From the NCBI GenBank assembly GCA_039184055.1, contig JBCDBH010000116.1:1-15403 (forward strand): a stretch of DNA of 15,403 nucleotides, in the 5' to 3' direction. Positions 1 to 5,629 of this stretch are shown in pieces. The stretch's first letter is position 1. The number at the start of each line of letters is the position of its first letter. A model generated the notes under the pieces. The model worked only from the letters and a program-made list of their open reading frames with translations, had not been told where the DNA came from and made no database searches. The stretch is from JBCDBH01 sp039184055. GTDB lineage: Bacteria; Acidobacteriota; Thermoanaerobaculia; Multivoradales; J023. The position numbers and the translations under genes are program-made.

Positions 1-71
1 AGTCCATAACTCCCTTGAATCCATGGCAGATGACCACGGCGGCGCGTGGCTCGGGGCTCTCGGGGAAATGA
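1..71 (+). CDS. possible C-terminal tail of an upstream gene (partial)
   Basis: From position 3 a frame reads without a stop for 22 codons and ends at TGA 69-71. Its peptide ends in MTTAARGSGLSGK. The TGA overlaps an ATG at 68-70 in the ATGA arrangement typical of coupled genes, which is the only reason to suspect a real gene end here. The fragment is too short to identify, and the overlap could be chance. Confidence 0.2.
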   Translation, partial: SITPLNPWQMTTAARGSGLSGK

Positions 72-525
72 ACGACACCATGAAGGTTGTCGCCCGCGTC
101 GCTTACGAGGGAGAAGGGGCGTTGTTCGATCGACATTCACGAAGTATCGCATTCCAGTTGGATTGGTTCGTTAAGAACGAGCTGCCATTCGATGACCTGC
201 CGGGCGGGGATCTGGTGCGCCAGGGGATCGTGGACCTTCAAGCTGGCGAGGAGACGATTCCCGCTCTCTTGGTATCGATTGCCTATCCGCGACTTTCGAT
301 GTTGCCACTTACCTTGCCAGGACCCATCGGAGGACAGCTTCCCGAACACAGGCTGTACGAGCTCCTGGTGACGACCGAGGGTGATGGGGCTTATGGTCGT
401 TACAACTCCTTGATCCGCCGGATGGTGAGTTTCGCTCGGGCTGCGAGCCGATTGGGATCTTTCGTTATCCCTCGGTCGACGTCGAGTTGTTTCAGCGGTC
501 GGTTACTTCTTTCATCAACGGATAG
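68..525 (+). pseudogene. unrecognised protein gene, apparent frameshift near its 3' end
   Basis: From ATG 68 the frame gives a protein-like sequence (for example FQLDWFVKNELPFDDLP and LPEHRLYELLVTTEGDG) with no stop. It would run straight into the YgfZ gene without a break. In the -1 frame, the stretch from about 412 reads EPIGIFRYPSVDVELFQRS and ends at TAG 523-525, just 10 bp before the ygfZ start. That looks like the true C-terminus. A single missing base between about 385 and 430 would join the two frames. Whether this is a pseudogene, a sequencing error or programmed frameshifting cannot be told here. I do not recognise the family: there is no signal peptide or membrane segment. The start at 68 is chosen for its ATGA overlap; ATG 23 and ATG 80 are alternatives. 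Confidence 0.4.
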
Positions 526-535
526 ACTGCGACCC

Positions 536-1462
536 ATGAGCAACGAAGACCAAATTCTCCGCGAATCGTGTGGCTTGTTCACCTGGCCGGCCGAGGCGCT
601 CGTTTTGACCGGGGCCGATCGGGCCCGGTTTCTCCATGGCTATGTCACCTGCGACGTCAAGGCTCTCGAACCTGGACAGTCCGTTTACGGTTTTGTGACC
701 GACGCGAAAGGGCGGATTCTCGCCGACGTCACGGTCCTCGCGCTCGACGATGCGCTGTGGCTCGAGCTCCCGCTTGGGACGGCCGACGCGATTCAGGCTC
801 ATCTCAGCAAATATGTGGTGGCGGATCGCGTCGAGATGTCACGGCTCGATCGAGTCGTGCTGGGCCTCGTCGGGCCACGCGCGATCGAAGCCGTGGCGGC
901 GGTTCCGGCGGCGGTCGATCGGCATCACGACATCGAGGTGGGGGAGATCGCGGTGCGTATCCACCGCAAGTCCGAGGTCGGTGAGCCGTTGTTTACCCTG
1001 TGGGTTCCGGCCGACGCGGTGGACGCGGTGCGTGATGCGCTGCGTGCCGATGGCGTGGTGTCGGACGTGTCGCTGGATGCGTTCGATCGTCTACGGGTCC
1101 AAGTGGGGCAGCCGCGTTTCGGTGTCGACTTCGGGCCTGAGAATTTCCCGCAAGAGACCGGTATCGAGAACGCGGTCAGCTATGAAAAAGGGTGTTATCT
1201 CGGGCAGGAAGTGGTGGCGCGGATCCACTACCGAGGCGGTGTCAACCGTCATATGAGGCGTCTACGGCTCTCCGACGACACGCCTCTCGAGGTCGTCGGA
1301 AAGAGTCTGCTCCTCGAGGAGCGCGCGGTGGGAACCGTGAGCAGTGTCGTCACCACGGCCGACGGCCAGCGGCTCGGCTTGGCGGTGGTGCACAAAAGGG
1401 CCGAGCCCGGCGCGCGGGTGATGATCGAAGGCGGCGGTGACGCGGAGATCGCCACCCTCTAA
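536..1462 (+). CDS. ygfZ: YgfZ/GcvT (Iba57-like) folate-binding Fe-S maturation protein
   Basis: A 308-aa cytoplasmic protein of the YgfZ/GcvT-like family, which binds tetrahydrofolate and supports assembly or repair of certain Fe-S enzymes. The family signature is complete: KGCYLGQEVVAR at about residues 218-229, with the conserved Cys at 220. The N-terminus (LTGADRARFLHG, residues 24-35) matches the usual family start and supports ATG 536, although the ribosome binding site there is weak. The same frame is open much further upstream, to before position 23, but that extension has no YgfZ homology and is best explained by the frameshifted neighbour. The gene is convergent with the A-type carrier gene, 28 bp apart. 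In mitochondria the homologue Iba57 acts with A-type proteins Isa1/Isa2, so the pairing makes functional sense. Confidence 0.9.
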   Translation: MSNEDQILRESCGLFTWPAEALVLTGADRARFLHGYVTCDVKALEPGQSVYGFVTDAKGRILADVTVLALDDALWLELPLGTADAIQAHLSKYVVADRVEMSRLDRVVLGLVGPRAIEAVAAVPAAVDRHHDIEVGEIAVRIHRKSEVGEPLFTLWVPADAVDAVRDALRADGVVSDVSLDAFDRLRVQVGQPRFGVDFGPENFPQETGIENAVSYEKGCYLGQEVVARIHYRGGVNRHMRRLRLSDDTPLEVVGKSLLLEERAVGTVSSVVTTADGQRLGLAVVHKRAEPGARVMIEGGGDAEIATL

Positions 1463-1490
1463 GAACGACTAGCGTGTGGCGGTCGCGTGT

Positions 1491-1853
1491 TTAGACCGTG
1501 AACGACGAGCCGCAGCCACAGGTGCCGATCGCGTTTGGATTGTTGAATTTGAATCCGGCGCCGGCATTGCCCAGCACGTAATCGATCTCGGTTCCGGCGA
1601 GGTAGCGCGCGCTGATCGGGTCGATGATCACCTGCAGACCATTCTGGTTGTAGACCATGTCGGTGTCGCGGACCTCGTTTTCGAAATCGAGCGCGTATTC
1701 GAATCCGCTACAGCCGCCACCACGAACCGCAATGCGTAGACCGTGATCGGCGTCGATGCCTTCATCTTCGCGGGTGAGGTTGACCATCCGCACCGCTTTG
1801 GCGGTGATCAGTACGGGCACGGTCGCCTGAGTTTCCACTGCTTCTGTAGCCAT
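1491..1853 (-). CDS. erpA: A-type iron-sulfur cluster carrier (ErpA/IscA/HesB family)
   Basis: A 120-aa small cytoplasmic carrier that accepts Fe-S clusters and delivers them to apoproteins. The three cluster ligands are present: Cys48 in GGGCSGFEY, and Cys112 and Cys114 in the C-terminal TCGCGSSF. The 63-residue gap between the first and second Cys is the usual one. Length is normal for the family. The start at 1853 has a strong ribosome binding site (GGAGGA, then ATAG, then ATG). The first ~12 residues are a short non-conserved extension. It stands outside any isc/suf operon and faces ygfZ. The NPNA.GTCGCGSS ending favours ErpA over IscA, but the assignment between subfamilies is inference. 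Confidence 0.9.
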   Translation of the reverse strand: MATEAVETQATVPVLITAKAVRMVNLTREDEGIDADHGLRIAVRGGGCSGFEYALDFENEVRDTDMVYNQNGLQVIIDPISARYLAGTEIDYVLGNAGAGFKFNNPNAIGTCGCGSSFTV

Positions 1854-1989
1854 CTATTCCTCCGCGTTGGCGTATCGAACATCTCGATGCTGGCGGCTCG
1901 ATGAAAGTTCGTGATGCGCGATTCGCTTCGCACGCGCCGCCGGCACGCATCGACTCGGTGTACAACGGAACGAGCCGATGCGATATTTC

Positions 1990-2018
1990 ACATTACTCGG
2001 CCGTCTGATCGCTGTCAA
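1990..2018 (-). promoter_or_regulatory. candidate sigma70 promoter for the ErpA-type gene
   Basis: On the minus strand a perfect -35 box TTGACA (2018-2013) lies 17 bp from TAATGT (1995-1990), a fair -10 match. Transcription from here would give a leader of roughly 130 nt before ATG 1853. The -35 lies only about 20 bp from the divergent HAD start, so the two promoters must overlap. Confidence 0.45.
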
Positions 2019-2037
2019 TTGCCGGTAGGATCCACCC

Positions 2038-2730
2038 ATGCTGCGCGCCATCCTGTTCGATTTCAACGGCGTCATCGTCGATGACGAGCCGCTTCATTTC
2101 GGTCTCTTTCAAGAGGTCCTCGACGAGTGTGGCATCGCGCTCACCGAGGAAGCGTATTACCGTGAGTACGTCGGCTATGACGATCGGGAGTGTTTTCGCG
2201 CCGTGTTTCGTGCCGCCGGCCGACCGCTCGACGATGCGACGTTGACCTCGTTGATCGACGACAAGGCGCGTCGCTACCAGGCCTGGATTTTCGCCGAGGG
2301 CTATCCGATCTATCCCGGCGCCGAAGACCTGATCCGCGATGTCGCGGCGATCGGTTTTCAGCTCGGTGTGGTCAGTGGGGCGTTGCGCGCCGAGGTGGAA
2401 GGCGCGTTGGCGCAACTCGAGGTCCGGCGGTTCTTCACCACCATCGTCGCTGCCGACGATGTCACCACCAGCAAACCCGATCCTGCTGGTTATCTACGGG
2501 GCTACGACGAGCTCGCGGCGGCCAATCTGACGACACCGCCTCTCTTGCCACGTGAGGTGCTGGCGATCGAAGACACACCCGCCGGGCTCGCGGCGGCCAC
2601 AGCGGCCGATCTACGGACGCTGGCGGTGACGCAGACCCACAAAGCCGAGCAGCTCGCCGTCGCCGAGCACGTGGTGCCGACGGTCGCCGATATCAGCGTG
2701 ACCCTGTTACGCGAGATGTTCGACGCTTAG
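2038..2730 (+). CDS. HAD superfamily hydrolase (beta-phosphoglucomutase-like fold), Asn variant of motif I
   Basis: A 230-aa cytoplasmic HAD hydrolase with an alpha-helical cap between about residues 16 and 95. Motif I is FDFNGVIVDDEPLH: nucleophile Asp8, but Asn10 where most family members have the second Asp that acts as acid/base. Motif II is VVSG (Ser113), motif III TSKPDP (Lys146) and motif IV AIEDTPAG (Glu178, Asp179). The length and cap are those of the phosphoglucomutase/phosphoglycolate phosphatase subgroup. The substrate is unknown; most members dephosphorylate small metabolites. The start is preceded by a modest GTAGGA. The gene diverges from the ErpA-type gene. Its TAG stop lies in the left 5-bp duplication that flanks the palindromic element. 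Confidence 0.88.
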   Translation: MLRAILFDFNGVIVDDEPLHFGLFQEVLDECGIALTEEAYYREYVGYDDRECFRAVFRAAGRPLDDATLTSLIDDKARRYQAWIFAEGYPIYPGAEDLIRDVAAIGFQLGVVSGALRAEVEGALAQLEVRRFFTTIVAADDVTTSKPDPAGYLRGYDELAAANLTTPPLLPREVLAIEDTPAGLAAATAADLRTLAVTQTHKAEQLAVAEHVVPTVADISVTLLREMFDA

Positions 2731-2897
2731 GAGCGTGTCGCGTATTGAAACGCCAGGTGTCTGGCGGGCGGCGCGAGGCCTCCGCGGCGTTGCTTCCTGA
2801 GCCCATACCGATGGGTATGGGCCTGCATAAGCGCCTTGCGGAGCCTCTCGCGGCGCTCCACCAGCCACCTACCGTCAATGTGCGACACGCTCCTTAG
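2726..2897. mobile_element. 162-bp palindromic MITE-like element with 5-bp flanking duplication
   Basis: The element spans 2731-2892. Its ends are an 11-bp perfect inverted repeat, GAGCGTGTCGC at 2731-2741 and GCGACACGCTC at 2882-2892. Both ends are flanked by CTTAG (2726-2730 and 2893-2897), consistent with a 5-bp target duplication. The inverted similarity continues inward with gaps (CTGGCGGGCGGCGCGAGGC against the reverse complement of the right arm). It closes in a perfect central stem, GCCCATACC 2801-2809 with GGTATGGGC 2814-2822 and loop GATG. It has no plausible coding capacity. It sits between the stops of two convergent genes, so it could also act as a bidirectional terminator. The family is not recognised. 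Confidence 0.75.
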
Positions 2898-3355
2898 TCT
2901 TTACCTTGATTCTCGGTGGTGAGTGGGAGCGGCTGGTTGTTCTCGTCGACATTGACGAACACCAGCTCGGCTTCGGTCACCCGCACCTTCTGGCCTTCTC
3001 CCTTTCGTTGACGTTCGGCGTCGACACACACCTTGACGGTGATCGAGGTGCGACCGGTGCGGATCGTCGCGGTGTAGCAGCTCACCAGATCACCGACAAA
3101 GACCGGCGCGTGAAAGACGACCTCGCGCATCGACACGGTAACCAGCCGGCCGGTGGCGTGTCGGTGCGCCTCGACGGCACCGGCGAGATCGATATACGAC
3201 AGCACCACACCACCGAAGATCGTTCCCAAGGCATTGGTGTCTTTGGGCATCATCATGGCGCGGATCGCCGGTTGTAGCGGACCCGCGTCGTGAATGTCGC
3301 CTTCGGCGGCCGGGTTGTGAACTTCGATCGATTCGGGGGTCGGATCGACGGACAT
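2894..3355 (-). CDS. acyl-CoA thioesterase, hotdog fold (YciA-like)
   Basis: A 153-aa single hotdog-domain thioesterase that hydrolyses acyl-CoA to free acid and CoA in the cytoplasm. The diagnostic segment is NALGTIFGGVVLSYIDLAGA (residues 41-60), with the helix Asp56 in the place of the catalytic Asp of YciA-type enzymes. The strand segment REVVFHAPVFVGDLV at 78-92 is also typical. The start at 3355 is chosen because GGAG lies 6 nt upstream; the two ATGs at 3370 and 3367 lack this. The frame stays open to 3628, but that stretch is low-complexity and contains an 18-bp tandem repeat, so I treat it as leader. Its TAA stop (2896-2894) lies in the right flanking duplication of the palindromic element. 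Substrate chain length is not predictable. Confidence 0.88.
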   Translation of the reverse strand: MSVDPTPESIEVHNPAAEGDIHDAGPLQPAIRAMMMPKDTNALGTIFGGVVLSYIDLAGAVEAHRHATGRLVTVSMREVVFHAPVFVGDLVSCYTATIRTGRTSITVKVCVDAERQRKGEGQKVRVTEAELVFVNVDENNQPLPLTTENQGKD

Positions 3356-3387
3356 ACGATGCTCCATCATGGTAAAATGACATGAAT

Positions 3388-3441
3388 GATCGGCGTGCTG
3401 GAACACATCGGCGTGTCGGGACACATCGCCGTGTCGGAACA
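3388..3441. repeat. three tandem 18-bp units upstream of the thioesterase
   Basis: Three adjacent 18-bp units at 3388-3405, 3406-3423 and 3424-3441. The second and third match at 16 of 18 bases and the first and second at 14 of 18. On the plus strand they read CATCGGCGTGTCGGGACA or close to it. They lie in the ~200-bp gap between the divergent thioesterase and lipoprotein genes, where both promoters should be. The period keeps the thioesterase frame open. Confidence 0.75.
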
Positions 3442-3552
3442 CAGCCGAGATTGGTGGCGCGGTAATGGAAATCGGACCGTCGGGAGACGACCCGACGGCA
3501 ACGAACCGTGGCGATCGTATCGCTTTTGTCGAACATCGGGATGGATCACGAG

Positions 3553-4140
3553 ATGAGGCAGTGGTGTGTGCGTTGGGTGTGCCTGATCGTGGTCGTGGTG
3601 AACGTCGCCGGTTGCGGGCTCGGACCACGAGCCGATCTCGCCGCCGCTGAACGCACGCTGACCGAGGCGCGTGAGCTCGGGGCGAGCGAATTGGCGCCGG
3701 GCATGCTGGCCGAAGCGGAAACCGCGCTCGATCTTGCTAGCGGGGCAGCTGACCAAGGAGCAGCCGGCCAGGGTGAGAGCGCGGCGCACGCTCGTGAGCT
3801 GGCCGAGTCGACCCTCGAGCTCACCCGCGTGGCACGTGTCGAAGCTGCGCGGCAAGCCGAAGAAAACCTCGCCGCCGCCGAGCAGGCCGCCGACCGTGCC
3901 GCCGAGCTTCTCGATACCCTGCCACGGGGACGCGACACCGAAACCGATCGGCGGCGTATGACGGGTGATCTCGATGCGCTCGCTGGCAAGATCCAGGCGG
4001 TCGAGGCCGAGGTCGAACGCTCGGCACCGAACGCTCCCGCGCAAGCCAAAGCGGTGGCACGCGAAGCGGCCCAGGTCGAGGCCACCTTCGCGCGCGCGCT
4101 CGCACATCACCACCAGCGGGATGGTCTGTTTCGAAAATGA
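3553..4140 (+). CDS. DUF4398-like coiled-coil lipoprotein
   Basis: From ATG 3553 the protein is 195 aa: a positively charged start, a hydrophobic stretch (CLIVVVVNVAGC) and a lipobox VAGC with lipidated Cys21. It is therefore a predicted membrane-anchored lipoprotein. The mature part is almost wholly Ala/Glu-rich helix. It begins with ADLAAAERTLTEARELGASE, followed by ELAPGMLAEAETALDLA, the pattern of the DUF4398 domain, and continues as coiled coil to the C-terminus. DUF4398 proteins are periplasmic and often occur near OmpA-like genes; the function is not established, and no OmpA gene is visible here. ATG 3541 is an alternative start that also keeps the signal peptide. The stop codon lies inside a 15-bp hairpin. 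Confidence 0.75.
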   Translation: MRQWCVRWVCLIVVVVNVAGCGLGPRADLAAAERTLTEARELGASELAPGMLAEAETALDLASGAADQGAAGQGESAAHARELAESTLELTRVARVEAARQAEENLAAAEQAADRAAELLDTLPRGRDTETDRRRMTGDLDALAGKIQAVEAEVERSAPNAPAQAKAVAREAAQVEATFARALAHHHQRDGLFRK

Positions 4141-4161
4141 GCCAAAGGCTCATTTTCGAAA
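4129..4161. terminator. 15-bp perfect hairpin covering the lipoprotein stop codon
   Basis: TTTCGAAAATGAGCC (4129-4143) and GGCTCATTTTCGAAA (4147-4161) form a perfect 15-bp stem with an AAA loop. The TGA stop at 4138-4140 is inside the left arm. There is no long T-tract, so intrinsic termination is likely but not certain. The symmetry lets it work on both strands, between convergent genes. Confidence 0.6.
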
Positions 4162-4251
4162 GTCCCGGACGCTCCGGAGGAGCGTAGGGACCGTCGAAAG
4201 TCCCGGACGCTCCGGAGGAGCGTAGGGACCGCCGAAAGTCCCTGACGCTCC
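4157..4251. repeat. 2.5 tandem copies of a 38-bp hairpin repeat
   Basis: Unit 1 is 4157-4194, unit 2 is 4195-4232 and a half unit is 4233-4251. Units 1 and 2 are nearly identical, starting CGAAAGTCCCGGACGCTCC. Each full unit folds on itself: GTCCC with GGGAC outside, ACGCTCC with GGAGCGT inside, loop GGA. This is a REP-like arrangement between two convergent genes, with no spacers or cas genes. The half unit ends just before the stop of the LOG-like gene. Confidence 0.8.
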
Positions 4252-4257
4252 TTACCC

Positions 4258-4779
4258 TTATTCGATTCCCAATCTACGCCGATCCGCCCACCGATGCGCG
4301 AGCTCGACCGCGTCTCGGGCGTCTCGCGCGATCAAGGGGGGCTCGATCGACGTGCTCGCCGGTGGCTCCAATGCCCAACTGCCCAAGAACACGACCGGGA
4401 TACCGTGTTTGCGCGCCAAGGCGATTTCCGACAGGGTGCCCCAGCCACCCCCGATCGCGATGACCGCGGCGGCCGACAACACCACGACGAGATTTCGAGC
4501 TTGTCCGAGGCCGGTGAACAAGGCGAGTGAGACATGCGTATTGGGTGGGGACTCGATCGCGTCACGACCGGGGAGCACCCCGACCACCGTGCCGCCGGCG
4601 AGACGCGCACCCTGGCTCGCGGCGGCCATGACGCCGCTGCGACCGCCACAGATCAACACGGAGCCACGGCGGGCAATCTCGGCACCGACGAGATTTGCTT
4701 CTCGGGCGAGCGAATCGTCACAATCACCGGCGCCGATTACCGCGATCGACAGTGGTCGCTGGCCTCCGTTGTCTGTCAT
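4258..4779 (-). CDS. LOG-like / TIGR00725-type Rossmann protein (putative lysine decarboxylase family)
   Basis: A 173-aa protein of the LOG/SLOG-like nucleotide-binding superfamily. It has an N-terminal beta-alpha start (IAVIGAG, residues 12-18), the glycine-rich CGGRSGVMAAASQGA (44-58), QARN at 93-96 and the family signature variant GGGWGTLSE at 110-118 (PGGxGTxxE in true LOG enzymes). Family members called LOG release cytokinin-type bases from nucleotides. This shorter TIGR00725 group has no settled reaction, so I do not assign one. The start at 4779 has GGAG 6 nt upstream; ATG 4791 has none. It is convergent with the lipoprotein gene and divergent from the metallopeptidase gene. Confidence 0.82.
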   Translation of the reverse strand: MTDNGGQRPLSIAVIGAGDCDDSLAREANLVGAEIARRGSVLICGGRSGVMAAASQGARLAGGTVVGVLPGRDAIESPPNTHVSLALFTGLGQARNLVVVLSAAAVIAIGGGWGTLSEIALARKHGIPVVFLGSWALEPPASTSIEPPLIARDARDAVELAHRWADRRRLGIE

Positions 4780-4802
4780 CTGAGTCTCCATTCGTCAGAT
4801 TT

Positions 4803-4826
4803 CGGAATAGGCGAGACCGTATTCCG
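4803..4826. promoter_or_regulatory. inverted repeat CGGAATA-N10-TATTCCG, candidate operator
   Basis: A perfect 7-bp inverted repeat (4803-4809 and 4820-4826) with a 10-bp spacer lies in the 110-bp gap between the divergent LOG-like and metallopeptidase genes. The spacing, about two helical turns overall, suits a dimeric regulator, but no protein can be named. Confidence 0.3.
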
Positions 4827-4889
4827 GTTGTCATGCATGTCCGCGTAGCCGCGGAGCTTCCGCCGACCTCAAGAGGAGAATCAAAGCCT

Positions 4890-5591
4890 ATGCCCCTGAT
4901 CTTCGACCCGCTGTACTTCTTGTTCGCCATTCCGCCCCTGTTGCTATCGATGTGGGCGAGCTGGCAGACCAAGCGCGCGTTCAAGAAATACTCCCGTGTC
5001 GGCAACGCCAATCGGTTGACGGGCGCGCAGGCGGCGAAAGTCTTGCTCGACCGGGCCGGTATTCACGACGTGAGTATCGTCGAAACGCAAGGTTTCCTCT
5101 CCGACCATTACCATCCCGGTAAGAAGCAGCTGGCGTTGTCGCCTGATGTGTACCGGCAGCCGTCGATTTCGGCGATCGGTGTCGCCTGTCACGAGGCTGG
5201 GCATGCGATTCAGCACGCCACCAACTACGCGCCGCTCGGCGTGCGCTCGGCTCTCGTGCCGACGGTCGGAATCGGTTCGAATCTCGGCATCTGGATCGCC
5301 ACATTCGGCATCTTCTTCTCGGCGGAGCCGATGATTCTCATCGGAGCCTTGCTGTTCTCGGCTGTCGTGCTCTTTCAGCTGATCACGCTGCCGGTCGAGT
5401 TCGATGCCTCGAATCGTGCCAAAAAGCTGGCCTTCGAGCACGGTTTGGTGGTGAACGATTCCGAGCGGCAAGGCATGGCCAAGGTGCTCAATGCCGCCGC
5501 CATGACCTACGTTGCCGCCGCGGTCTCGTCGATCCTCACGCTGCTTTACTTTCTGATGCGTGCCGGTGTGCTCGGTGGTCGCAACGACTGA
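4890..5591 (+). CDS. YugP-family membrane zinc metallopeptidase
   Basis: A 233-aa integral membrane protein of the Zn_peptidase_2 (YugP) family. The N-terminus is a membrane helix (DPLYFLFAIPPLLLSMWASW, residues 6-25). The zinc motif HEAGH is at 101-105, preceded by YHPGKKQLALSPDVY (74-88). Two hydrophobic stretches follow (about 124-143 and 147-168). Next comes PVEFDASNRA, with Glu170 as likely third ligand, and a last membrane segment near 208-228. Length is normal. The start at 4890 follows AAGAGGAG at slightly long spacing; the frame is open further upstream but without family similarity. The substrate is unknown; the name protease rests on the family motif. Confidence 0.9.
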   Translation: MPLIFDPLYFLFAIPPLLLSMWASWQTKRAFKKYSRVGNANRLTGAQAAKVLLDRAGIHDVSIVETQGFLSDHYHPGKKQLALSPDVYRQPSISAIGVACHEAGHAIQHATNYAPLGVRSALVPTVGIGSNLGIWIATFGIFFSAEPMILIGALLFSAVVLFQLITLPVEFDASNRAKKLAFEHGLVVNDSERQGMAKVLNAAAMTYVAAAVSSILTLLYFLMRAGVLGGRND

Positions 5592-5616
5592 GCCCAGGAT
5601 CACACGTCCACTGGGC
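5592..5616. terminator. weak hairpin between convergent genes
   Basis: GCCCAG (5592-5597) and CTGGGC (5611-5616) can pair with a 13-nt loop, directly after the metallopeptidase stop and before the stop of the convergent B2-like gene. There is no T-tract. This is the only structure seen in the 38-bp gap. Confidence 0.25.
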
Positions 5617-5629
5617 CCCCTGGCCGTGC

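Noticed and set aside
23..535. N-terminal 171-residue extension of the YgfZ protein
   Set aside because: It has no similarity to the YgfZ family, which starts at the 536 ATG, and the -1 frame shows a better gene end at 525. I treat it as a frameshifted neighbour.
3356..3628. N-terminal extension of the thioesterase (start at 3628)
   Set aside because: The stretch is Arg/Ser/His-rich, includes the 18-bp tandem repeat and overlaps the signal-peptide region of the divergent lipoprotein gene; ATG 3355 has a good ribosome binding site.
3367..4113. 248-residue minus-strand open frame opposite the lipoprotein gene
   Set aside because: The plus strand has a clear lipobox and DUF4398-like helix pattern, while the minus frame has no recognisable domain and runs into the promoter and repeat region.
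4157..4251. Short CRISPR array
   Set aside because: The 38-bp units are directly adjacent with no spacers, and each unit is a full hairpin. No cas genes are nearby.
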